A DNA stretch of 5,619 bases, taken from assembly GCA_900543715.1 (NCBI GenBank), contig UQSX01000132.1:1-5619 (forward strand), read 5' to 3'. A program made the position numbers and the translations under genes. Below, in pieces: positions 1 to 5,302 of the stretch (its first letter is position 1; every line of letters starts with the position of its first letter). The DNA comes from an uncultured Blautia sp. GTDB taxonomy: Bacteria > Bacillota > Clostridia > Lachnospirales > Lachnospiraceae. Under the pieces are notes generated by a model that was not told the origin of the DNA, searched no databases, and was given only the letters and a program-made list of their open reading frames with translations.

Positions 1-2
1 GA

Positions 3-50
3 AGTACGGGGATCGGAAAATACAGGGCGGCGCAAAAAATGATTGAATAA
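3..50 (+). CDS. Possible 3' end of an upstream gene (partial)
   Basis: Only the last 15 codons and a TAA stop would be inside the window. They read STGIGKYRAAQKMIE, a plausible helical C-terminus. The case rests mainly on position: the stop lies 10 bases before a strong rho-independent hairpin at 61-88, as expected for the end of a + strand gene. The other two forward frames also stop within 46 bases and read less like protein. The fragment is too short to name a family, and it could be non-coding. Confidence 0.35.
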   Translation, partial: STGIGKYRAAQKMIE

Positions 51-60
51 GTTGAAATGT

Positions 61-88
61 AAAAGAGGTGCCCCAAGGCACCTCTTTT
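61..88. terminator. Bidirectional rho-independent terminator
   Basis: A perfect 12-bp inverted repeat (61-72 with 77-88) surrounds a CCAA loop. The stem has an A4 foot and a T4 tail on either strand, with a GC-rich core (GAGGTGCC/GGCACCTC). It overlaps the last base pairs of the minus-strand ArsR stop codon, so it ends the cad operon transcript. Its symmetry means it can also end a transcript arriving from the left on the + strand. The U-tract within the symmetric part is short (four), but the stem is strong. Confidence 0.85.
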
Positions 89-413
89 AGGTCTTACTCT
101 TATGTTGCAGCTCTTTGGTATGTTCCATTCCCTGAGAGATAATGGATCGTACATGTTCATCATCCAGTTCATATAGAATATTTTTTCCGCTTCTGTGCCA
201 GCGTACCAGACCATTCATTTTCAATATCCGCATGTGATGTGAAACAGCCGGTTCCGACATGTTCAGCTTTCTGGCAATTTCATTGATACATGCTTCAGAC
301 GTAAATATCTGAAACAGGATCCGGACACGGGAGGGATCTCCCAGTGTCTTAAAAAGCTGAGTCATTCGTTCAAGGTCTGCTTCTTCTGAATCACATGTCT
401 GTTTTATTCCCAT
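87..413 (-). CDS. ArsR/SmtB-family metal-responsive repressor (Zn/Cd sensor type)
   Basis: A 108-residue winged-helix repressor of the ArsR/SmtB family, whose members leave DNA when they bind metal. The helix-turn-helix is at about residues 43-66 (INEIARKLNMSEPAVSHHMR), followed by the wing (VRWHRSGKNILYEL). The C-terminal helix carries D85-x-H87, then H98 and E101. This is the same D-x-H-x10-H-x2-E arrangement as the alpha-5 zinc site of SmtB/CzrA. The CxC pair of CadC is absent: only C42 remains at that place, as in SmtB, and C7 lies in the N-terminal arm. I start at the ATG at 411-413, 11 bases after AGGAG. The in-frame GTG at 423-425 lies inside that ribosome binding site and is unlikely. 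The gene follows the ATPase after 21 bases and is the last gene of the operon. It probably represses the operon through the dyad at 2622-2647. The sensed metal is inferred (zinc first, possibly cadmium, cobalt or lead). Confidence 0.93.
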   Translation of the reverse strand: MGIKQTCDSEEADLERMTQLFKTLGDPSRVRILFQIFTSEACINEIARKLNMSEPAVSHHMRILKMNGLVRWHRSGKNILYELDDEHVRSIISQGMEHTKELQHKSKT

Positions 414-434
414 AGATTTTCTCACTCCTATACA

Positions 435-2435
435 TCAAAGACGTTTGACAAACAACGCCCGGATGGCATTAAATACAGCAAGGATCATAACACCTACATC
501 TGCAAAGACCGCCAGCCACATATTAGCAAACCCCAGAGCTACCAATACCAGACAGATCAGTTTGACACCGATCGCCACTACTATATTCTCATAAACAATG
601 CCCAGACACTTTCTGGAAATCTTAATAGCTTTTGCAATCTGCATGGGATCATCATCCATCAAAACGATATCCGCCGCTTCGATTGCAGCATCAGATCCCA
701 TGGCTCCCATGGCGATACCGATATCCGCACGGCCCAGTACAGGAGCATCGTTGATACCATCACCTACAAAAGCTAGTTTGGCTTTATTACTTTTTTCATT
801 CAGCAGTTCTTCCACTTTTTCTACTTTATCTGCCGGGAGAAGCTCGCTGTAGACCTGATCGATTCCAAGTGAAGAAGCAACCTGGTCCGCCACTTTTCTT
901 GAATCTCCGGTCAGCATGACAGTTTTGCTGACACCTGCTTTTTTCAATGCCTGGATAGCGCCTTTAGAATGGGGTTTCACGATATCGGAGATGACAATAT
1001 GTCCTGCATATTTCCCATCAATTGCTATATGGATAATAGTACCCACACTGTGACAGGGAACAGCTTTTATATTCAGACGGTTCATCAGTTTATCATTGCC
1101 CGCAGCAACAGTGACACCGTCTACTTTGGCAATTACGCCATTTCCACTGATTTCCTGTATGTCAGATACACGGGAACGGTCAATTTCTTTCCCGTAGGCT
1201 TTTTGGAGGCTCTTGCTGATGGGATGAGAAGAAGCACTTTCAGCCAGAGCAGCATACTCAACCAGTTTTGCATCCTCGATTTTATTGTGATGGATTCCAT
1301 TGACTTCAAATACACCCTGTGTCAGCGTACCGGTTTTGTCAAAGACCACAATCTGAGTCTGAGATAACGTTTCCAGGTAATTGGAACCTTTGACCAGAAC
1401 GCCTGCTTTGCTGGCACCACCGATTCCGGCAAAGAAACTTAAGGGGATACTGATTACCAGCGCACAGGGGCAGCTCGCTACAAGGAACGTAAGCGCCCGA
1501 TAGATCCATGTTTCCCAATCTGCTCCTACTCCCAGACCAAACATCCTTATCAATGGCGGAAGAATTGCCAGTGCAAGTGCTGCATAACAGACGGCCGGTG
1601 TATAAATTTTGGCAAATCTTGAAATAAAGTCCTCGGATTTTGATTTCCGGGAAGAAGCATTTTCCACCAGATCCAGAATTTTTGAAACCGTAGATTCTCC
1701 GAACTCTTTTGTGGTCCGTATCTTTAACAAACCGGTCATATTGATGCAGCCACTGATGATTTCATCTCCGGATTTTGCCTCACGGGGCAGACTCTCTCCT
1801 GTAAGAGCGGCTGTATTCAAAGTAGAAGATCCTTCCACAACGATTCCATCGATGGGAACTTTTTCCCCCGGCTGGACAACAATGACGCTTCCAATCTCTA
1901 CTTCATCCGGATCCACCTGTTCCAGTTTTCCGTTTCGCTCAATATTGGCATAGTCCGGACGGATATCCATCAGATCACTAATATTGCGGCGGCTTTTTCC
2001 TACCGCATAACTCTGGAACCATTCTCCTACCTGATAGAAAAGCATAACGGCAATGGCTTCCAGATAGTCACCGTTTTCATAAACTGCCAGAGCAAGAGCG
2101 CCAAGAGTGGCTAATGCCATCAGAAAGTTTTCATCAAAAATCTGTCCGTTGCGAATGCCTTTCCAGGCTTTTCTCAGTATGTCATATCCGATTATGAAAT
2201 AGTCAGCCAGATAACATGCTAATCGTATCCAGCGGCCAGATGCACCCAACTGATCAAAAGTGTCAGTTGCAAGAAGCTGAAGTACCAGAAGTAGAACAGA
2301 AGCTGCCAGAATTCTCCAGAGCATGGTCTTCTGTTTTTTGGTCATGCCGCTTTTGGCATTTCTGCCAATCAGAAGAAGGATTGCGGCAAGTATCGTGACC
2401 ACAATAAGCAGTCCGTTTACAATTAATTCCTGCAT
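435..2435 (-). CDS. cadA: P1B-type heavy-metal (Zn/Cd/Pb) exporting ATPase
   Basis: A 666-residue membrane pump that uses ATP to export divalent soft metals. All core motifs are present: actuator TGES (212-215), transmembrane metal site CPC (322-324), phosphorylated D366 in DKTGT, HP in the nucleotide domain (404-405), TGD (509-511) and GDGINDAP (558-565). K624 in the penultimate helix and D646 (DVG) in the last one mark the Zn/Cd/Pb (ZntA/CadA, P1B-2) subgroup rather than the copper pumps. Membrane helices lie near 4-24, 38-56, 69-87, 103-119, 124-140, 279-297, 311-335, 614-634 and 638-658. The usual N-terminal HMA domain is missing. Instead there is an extra hydrophobic helix (4-24) before the region (from about M31) where I recall relatives beginning. 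The start is supported by TGGAG 8 bases upstream. A remnant of a separate HMA gene lies 60 bases upstream and a metal repressor lies directly downstream. The symbol follows function; zntA would be equally fair. Confidence 0.96.
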   Translation of the reverse strand: MQELIVNGLLIVVTILAAILLLIGRNAKSGMTKKQKTMLWRILAASVLLLVLQLLATDTFDQLGASGRWIRLACYLADYFIIGYDILRKAWKGIRNGQIFDENFLMALATLGALALAVYENGDYLEAIAVMLFYQVGEWFQSYAVGKSRRNISDLMDIRPDYANIERNGKLEQVDPDEVEIGSVIVVQPGEKVPIDGIVVEGSSTLNTAALTGESLPREAKSGDEIISGCINMTGLLKIRTTKEFGESTVSKILDLVENASSRKSKSEDFISRFAKIYTPAVCYAALALAILPPLIRMFGLGVGADWETWIYRALTFLVASCPCALVISIPLSFFAGIGGASKAGVLVKGSNYLETLSQTQIVVFDKTGTLTQGVFEVNGIHHNKIEDAKLVEYAALAESASSHPISKSLQKAYGKEIDRSRVSDIQEISGNGVIAKVDGVTVAAGNDKLMNRLNIKAVPCHSVGTIIHIAIDGKYAGHIVISDIVKPHSKGAIQALKKAGVSKTVMLTGDSRKVADQVASSLGIDQVYSELLPADKVEKVEELLNEKSNKAKLAFVGDGINDAPVLGRADIGIAMGAMGSDAAIEAADIVLMDDDPMQIAKAIKISRKCLGIVYENIVVAIGVKLICLVLVALGFANMWLAVFADVGVMILAVFNAIRALFVKRL

Positions 2436-2495
2436 GATAGATTCTCCATTCTATTATTGTTTAATTGTTTATTTGTTTCGTATAAGGGAAGCCCT

Positions 2496-2588
2496 TCAGG
2501 CCGAAACCGTCAGGGCTTTGCGGGCTGCATCCTCCATCAGATTTGCACAATTCGCGCAGTCTACTTCGATTTTGTAGGTCTTCTTCAT
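2496..2588 (-). pseudogene. Truncated HMA-domain (heavy-metal-associated) small protein, 30 codons
   Basis: A 30-codon reading frame, MKKTYKIEVDCANCANLMED followed by AARKALTVSA and a TGA. It begins like the free-standing HMA metallochaperone proteins encoded before P1B ATPases in Clostridia: strand 1 (residues 4-9), the metal loop D10-C11-A-N-C14, then helix 1 (15-26). A complete HMA domain needs about 65-75 residues in a beta-alpha-beta-beta-alpha-beta fold, so only the first beta-alpha half is here. None of the three frames after the stop resembles the missing half, which suggests deletion rather than one frameshift. The ribosome binding site is intact: AAAGGAG at 2598-2604, with 9 bases to this ATG. 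A second ATG two codons earlier (2592-2594) is only 3 bases from it. The frame lies 60 bases before the ATPase and is the first gene of the operon. I call it a pseudogene, but a translated 30-residue metal-binding peptide cannot be excluded. Confidence 0.72.
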
Positions 2589-2621
2589 AATCATAATCTC
2601 CTTTACATTTAGAATAGAATA

Positions 2622-2647
2622 ATTGAAAGATTAAAAATATATTCAAT
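2622..2647. promoter_or_regulatory. Putative ArsR/SmtB operator of the cad operon
   Basis: Outer arms ATTGAA (2622-2627) and TTCAAT (2642-2647) form a perfect inverted repeat. It spans exactly 26 bp, the size of the 12-2-12 sites bound by ArsR/SmtB repressors, and has the TGAA/TTCA outer half-sites typical of that family. The inner parts are only weakly symmetric. It lies just downstream of the predicted start of transcription and before the first ribosome binding site of the operon. Binding by the repressor encoded at 87-413 is inferred. Confidence 0.6.
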
Positions 2648-2657
2648 CGTTGGTGCT

Positions 2658-2686
2658 ACAATACTCCATGCACCCGTTCGCGTCAA
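2658..2686 (-). promoter_or_regulatory. Predicted sigma-A promoter of the HMA-cadA-arsR operon
   Basis: Reading the minus strand, a -35 box TTGACG (2681-2686) and a -10 box TATTGT (2658-2663) are separated by 17 bases. This puts the start of transcription near 2651, immediately before the operator dyad and about 60 bases upstream of the HMA start codon. The -35 box has 5 of 6 consensus bases and the -10 box 4 of 6. Confidence 0.6.
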
Positions 2687-2916
2687 TAGAATGGAACGAT
2701 ATCCTTCCCTTTGGGCGATCAGTTTTTCTGATTGGGCCATTTTTTTATGTATCAAAAACTTTTCAGAAAATAACCAGCGGCTTTTCTTCTAAAAATTATA
2801 AAAAAAGACTGAAACAGCCCATGATTTTCCATGAATGTTTCAGTCTCTTTATACTCAGCAATAGACAAGGAACCATTCTATCAGAATGGCTGTTATAATT
2901 TCATAAATGATACGCC
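2687..2916. other. Non-coding spacer between the flavin reductase gene and the cad operon
   Basis: With the cad promoter region to its left, this forms a gap of about 330 bases between the HMA remnant and the flavin reductase stop. It holds the flavin reductase terminator (2791-2846) and a small perfect hairpin (CCATTCT at 2873-2879, AGAATGG at 2883-2889) with no U-tract. An 82-codon forward frame crosses the region but has only a TTG start, no ribosome binding site and no recognisable protein character. I see no gene here. Confidence 0.6.
2791..2846 (-). terminator. Rho-independent terminator of the flavin reductase gene
   Basis: An 11-bp perfect stem, AGACTGAAACA (2806-2816) with TGTTTCAGTCT (2836-2846), has a 19-base loop containing a smaller CATG/CATG pairing. 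On the minus strand the stem is followed by T6 and then an AT-rich tail rich in T (2791-2806), the classic intrinsic terminator layout. It begins about 70 bases after the flavin reductase stop codon and separates that gene from the cad operon. On the + strand the tail (CTTTATAC) is poor, so termination is mainly leftward. Confidence 0.82.
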
Positions 2917-3420
2917 TTACGCCTCCTGTGCAGGAGCAGTCTTTCCAAAGCCATTCCATGCGTAGAGACCTTTTTTGCTCTCGTCTCCCAAAAACTTATC
3001 TACCTGGCAGATATGCAGAATATGATCGCCAACTTCCATAGACTGCTGCAGAGTAGCAACCATAGCCAACCGGGTATCTGCCGGGATCTGAATGTCGCTG
3101 CCTTCAATCTCCTTCATTTCGATTTCATTAGCCGCAACCTTATTCACTTTTGCGCCGGTAGAGGCTCCGCAGGCCATTACTGCCTGAGCAAGACTTTCAC
3201 CTGGAACGGTTATGATCGCTTTCCCGGTCTCACGAACTCTTTTCCCTGTATGTGACTGTTTGCCAGCAGCGAATCCAACCATAGGCGGATTAAAGGATAA
3301 ATAGGAGACAAAGCAAATAGGGGCCAGATTTGTAGTGCCGTCCTCATTTTGAGAACAGATCAGAGTCAGAGGATTAGGGGATGTAAAAACAGTTGCTTCC
3401 ATAATGTTCAATTCTTTCAT
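2917..3420 (-). CDS. Flavin reductase family protein (FMN-binding split barrel, flavoredoxin-like)
   Basis: A 167-residue soluble cytoplasmic protein of the flavin reductase-like (DIM6/NTAB, flavoredoxin) group. The whole length is one FMN-binding split beta-barrel. Recognisable parts are FTSPNPLTLICSQNEDGTTN then LAP (residues 12-34), the FNPPMVGFAAGKQSHTGKR stretch (43-61) that forms the flavin pocket in this family, a GKAIITVPGE strand, GSDIQIPADTRLAMVATL, and GDHILHICQVDKFLGD near the end. Members bind FMN and pass electrons between NAD(P)H or ferredoxin-type partners and flavin or other acceptors; the actual substrate cannot be told. I start at the ATG at 3418-3420, 10 bases after GAGAAAGG. 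An in-frame TTG three codons earlier sits almost on the ribosome binding site. The gene is divergent from the HxlR regulator, an arrangement common for this family, so control by that regulator is likely. It has its own terminator at 2791-2846. No truncation or missing block is seen. Confidence 0.88.
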   Translation of the reverse strand: MKELNIMEATVFTSPNPLTLICSQNEDGTTNLAPICFVSYLSFNPPMVGFAAGKQSHTGKRVRETGKAIITVPGESLAQAVMACGASTGAKVNKVAANEIEMKEIEGSDIQIPADTRLAMVATLQQSMEVGDHILHICQVDKFLGDESKKGLYAWNGFGKTAPAQEA

Positions 3421-3447
3421 ATCTTTCAAACCTTTCTCATAATAATT

Positions 3448-3480
3448 TCAATCGTTGACGTTAATATCAATCGATGATAT
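3448..3480. promoter_or_regulatory. Operator-like inverted repeats between the flavin reductase and hxlR genes
   Basis: Two short dyads are centred 19 bp apart: TCAA-TCG-TTGA (3448-3458) and ATATCA-N5-TGATAT (3464-3480). Both contain TCAATCG in the same orientation (3448-3454 and 3467-3473). They cover the -35 box and the spacer of the hxlR promoter. They also cover a weaker minus-strand candidate promoter for the flavin reductase (TTGATA at 3465-3470, 17 bases, AATTAT at 3442-3447). A regulator bound here could control both directions; the HxlR protein is the obvious candidate. Confidence 0.5.
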
Positions 3481-3483
3481 ATT
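3455..3483 (+). promoter_or_regulatory. Predicted sigma-A promoter of the hxlR-type gene
   Basis: TTGACG (3455-3460), a 17-base spacer, and TATATT (3478-3483) are each 5 of 6 from consensus. They place transcription start near 3490. This rules out the upstream in-frame ATG at 3474, which lies inside the promoter, and leaves a 5' leader of about 70-90 bases. Confidence 0.65.
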
Positions 3484-3541
3484 TAATATACCTGATAAAA
3501 ATATTAAATCAAGTACGCAAATTATTTATACATGGTATAAA
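3481..3541 (+). repeat. Two perfect inverted repeats in the hxlR leader
   Basis: ATTTAATAT (3481-3489) pairs perfectly with ATATTAAAT (3501-3509) across 11 bases. TTTATAC (3525-3531) pairs perfectly with GTATAAA (3535-3541) across ATG. The first is all A/T and overlaps the -10 box and start region. The second lies just before the purine-rich AAAAGGA (3541-3547) and could form a short leader hairpin. Both may be regulator sites, RNA structure, or by-products of AT-rich sequence. Confidence 0.4.
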
Positions 3542-3578
3542 AAAGGATACTGTCTCAAGAATGGAGTGTGATTCTTTT

Positions 3579-3932
3579 ATGACTTATGAAGAATTTACAG
3601 AGAAAGTAAGCAGTGTGATTCTGACAGAAAACGGCAACTGTCCCGTTACGCCGGTGATCCAAATGCTTCAGGGAAAATGGAAACTTCAGATCATTTATGA
3701 ACTTTGCATCAAATCCCCTATGCGATTCGGAGAATTGAAAAAGATGCTCAAACCCATCACCAATGCTGCTCTGACCAATGCCTTAAAAGAACTGGAAAAA
3801 GATGAACTGGTCCAGCGTATCCAATATAATGAAATGCCACTGCGGGTAGAATATTCTCTCACCGGGAAAGGTCAGGATTTGTTGCCGGTTTTCTATGCTA
3901 TTTCAAAATGGGGGATGAAATATATTCCCTGA
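3579..3932 (+). CDS. HxlR-family winged-helix transcriptional regulator
   Basis: A 117-residue cytoplasmic DNA-binding protein of the HxlR/MarR-like group, which act as dimers and often sense redox state, quinones or aldehydes. The family core is clear: CPVTPVIQMLQGKWKLQIIY (residues 21-40), RFGELKKMLKPITNAALTN (49-67) as the helix-turn-helix, then LKELEKDELVQR and the wing EMPLRVEYSLTGKG (85-98). A C-terminal helix ends in WGMKY. C21, just before the Pro, sits where YodB/HypR-type members keep their reactive cysteine; C43 is a second one. I prefer the ATG at 3579, where the family-like MTYEEF begins and GGAG lies 12 bases upstream. An ATG at 3561 (six codons earlier, AGGA 13 bases upstream) is possible. 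The ATG at 3474 lies inside the promoter. The gene is divergent from the flavin reductase, its probable target, and convergent with the patatin gene with 6 bases between stop codons. Confidence 0.88.
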   Translation: MTYEEFTEKVSSVILTENGNCPVTPVIQMLQGKWKLQIIYELCIKSPMRFGELKKMLKPITNAALTNALKELEKDELVQRIQYNEMPLRVEYSLTGKGQDLLPVFYAISKWGMKYIP

Positions 3933-3938
3933 GGAAGT

Positions 3939-4802
3939 TTACTGTAAAAATTGTCTCAGTTCCTTCCGGCGGCTTTGAAAGTCCTTGATCCCCAGATCGT
4001 AGAGGGCATATTCTGCCTTTTCATCCATGGAATAGGTACCCACATGGATGGTTTCGCTTGGAGCAAAGACAAAGGCAGTTCCCTCTTTTTCCAATTCAAA
4101 AACATGCTTCAGATTTTCGTTATAGGTAATATGCCGCCGGTCGATAGCTTCTACAATACGGGGGTATTTCCGGCAAAGCCTGGAATACAGGAAATGCATT
4201 CCCTGTGGTTTTCTCACATAATCCCTGTTTTTTGACAGGATCACAACCAGCCGGTCACAGCCTTCCGTCAGGGCATGGTCTACAGGAATCGCATCAGAGA
4301 TCCCTCCGTCATAATAGAAAGTTCCCTTTAATTCCACCGGACGGCAGGCTGCAGGGATAGCGCTGGAGGCCATGATCAGCCGGTAGTCGTCCTGGGACAT
4401 CATTTCTTTCCCATAGTACTCGGACTTTCCCGTCTCTGCATTTGTCACTACTGCCTGATATTCTGCAGGGTTTTTCATAAGAGCAGAAAAATCCAGGGGA
4501 TCCTTGCCTCCTGAATTGGTCAGAGCGCCATAAATATAGGGAAGACCAAAAAGATTCCCTGTTTTTAAAAGGCTCTTTATGCCGAAATATTCTTTGTCAT
4601 GGATATGTTCTGTGAAAAAACGGAGATTTCTCCCTCTTTGTCCGGCAAGATAGGAAGCCAGGTTTCCCGACCCGCCGGAGACACCGATACAATAGTCAAA
4701 GGAGATCCCCTCATCAAGAAAGGCGTCCAGTATCCCCGCATTATAGGCGCATTTCATACCGCCGCCTTCCACTACAAGTCCTGTTTTTTTCTTCTGGCTC
4801 AT
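3939..4802 (-). CDS. Patatin-like phospholipase (YjjU type, with C-terminal DUF6363-like region)
   Basis: A 287-residue serine hydrolase of the patatin family, expected to cleave acyl esters of lipids with a Ser-Asp dyad. The oxyanion loop is EGGGMKCAYNAG (residues 12-23), the nucleophile is S42 in GVSGG (40-44), and the catalytic Asp is D165 in DGG (165-167). The C-terminal part (about 205-287; RKYPRIVEAIDRRHITYNEN, ELEKEG, FAPSE, YDLG) resembles the tail domain of the E. coli YjjU type. No signal peptide or membrane helix is seen, so it is probably cytoplasmic. The third position after the GGG loop start is Cys18 where many relatives have Gly (GGGxxG). I start at the ATG at 4800-4802, 7 bases after GAAGGA. 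An upstream in-frame ATG at 4847 lacks a ribosome binding site and would overlap the regulator gene. It lies 28 bases downstream of the Rrf2 gene, so co-transcription is likely. The natural lipid substrate is unknown. Confidence 0.92.
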   Translation of the reverse strand: MSQKKKTGLVVEGGGMKCAYNAGILDAFLDEGISFDYCIGVSGGSGNLASYLAGQRGRNLRFFTEHIHDKEYFGIKSLLKTGNLFGLPYIYGALTNSGGKDPLDFSALMKNPAEYQAVVTNAETGKSEYYGKEMMSQDDYRLIMASSAIPAACRPVELKGTFYYDGGISDAIPVDHALTEGCDRLVVILSKNRDYVRKPQGMHFLYSRLCRKYPRIVEAIDRRHITYNENLKHVFELEKEGTAFVFAPSETIHVGTYSMDEKAEYALYDLGIKDFQSRRKELRQFLQ

Positions 4803-4830
4803 TGTAAATTCCTTCTTTCTAATGTTCACT

Positions 4831-5274
4831 TTATTCAGTATCCCCATGGATGTTTTTTAGCTTTTTATGATAACGGTCGATAATATCCTGAAGAGTAATT
4901 CCCCTCATTTTCTGCTCAGCCGCTTCTTGTATTTCCTTATAAAAGTCTCCGATCGCAAGCTGGACATGAATCCCTACTCCACACTCCGGGTTGGTATCAA
5001 TATCAAGATGAAGCAAAGGCTTTTCTCCCTCCACTGCCCGGTATATATCCAGCATAGTAATTTCATCTGCAGGTTTGGTAAGACAGGCGTTTGCCTGGCC
5101 TTGGGTATTGGAGATAAGGCTTGCATTTTTCAGCACGGCCATCAGCTGCCGGATATAGGCAGGATTTGTTTTTACACTTTCTGCGATCCGGGCACTGGTC
5201 AGATGCTCTTTTTCTCCCAGACAGATAAAAGCCAGTGTATGTATGGTATCGCTTAATTTTCTGGAATACTTCAT
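4831..5274 (-). CDS. Rrf2-family transcriptional regulator (YwnA-like, no Fe-S cysteine cluster)
   Basis: A 147-residue winged-helix regulator. The opening MKYSRKLSDTIHTLAFICLG and the helix-turn-helix at about 25-50 (LTSARIAESVKTNPAYIRQL) are typical of Rrf2. KPADEITMLDIYRAVEGE (67-84) is the family's conserved stretch before the dimerisation helix. It has only one cysteine in the effector region, C98 in NPECGVG, plus isolated C18 and C64. The three-cysteine cluster of IscR/NsrR is absent, so an iron-sulfur cofactor is unlikely; the layout is closer to B. subtilis YwnA or CymR. The start is well supported by GAGGTG 6 bases upstream. It heads an operon with the patatin gene and is divergent from the Sir2-like gene, 103 bases away, so it probably controls itself and one or both neighbours. 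The signal it senses is unknown; a thiol-based signal at C98 is speculation. Confidence 0.9.
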   Translation of the reverse strand: MKYSRKLSDTIHTLAFICLGEKEHLTSARIAESVKTNPAYIRQLMAVLKNASLISNTQGQANACLTKPADEITMLDIYRAVEGEKPLLHLDIDTNPECGVGIHVQLAIGDFYKEIQEAAEQKMRGITLQDIIDRYHKKLKNIHGDTE

Positions 5275-5302
5275 ATTTCACCTCATAAATTTCTTTTCCT
5301 TC

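Noticed and set aside
61..88. Transposon or insertion-sequence end at the perfect inverted repeat
   Set aside because: The repeat is one tight hairpin between two gene ends with no partner copy, target duplication or transposase, so a terminator explains it fully.
969..1367. 132-codon forward frame inside the ATPase gene
   Set aside because: It is antisense to a strongly conserved P-type ATPase region, with no ribosome binding site or family resemblance. The other forward frames within the ATPase, flavin reductase, patatin and Rrf2 genes are rejected for the same reason.
2461..2646. 61-codon minus-strand frame covering the HMA remnant
   Set aside because: It is a shifted frame of the HMA remnant. 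Its start lies inside the operator dyad and it has no ribosome binding site; the DCANCA frame explains the sequence better.
2713..2746. Possible + strand terminator (ATCAG/CTGAT stem followed by T7)
   Set aside because: The stem is only 5 bp and is separated from the T-run by 7 unpaired bases, and no + strand gene lies upstream to be terminated.
2873..2889. Perfect 7-bp hairpin CCATTCT/AGAATGG after the flavin reductase gene as a terminator
   Set aside because: No U-tract follows on either strand, and a far better terminator lies at 2791-2846. It may be a minor 3' RNA structure.
2650..2898. 82-codon forward frame between the cad operon and the flavin reductase gene
   Set aside because: It has only a TTG start with no ribosome binding site, crosses the minus-strand promoter and terminator hairpin, and has no recognisable protein pattern.
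3474..3578. N-terminal extension of the HxlR-type protein from an in-frame ATG at 3474
   Set aside because: The ATG lies between and within the predicted -35/-10 elements, upstream of the likely transcription start. The added sequence is a low-complexity AT-rich translation with no family match.
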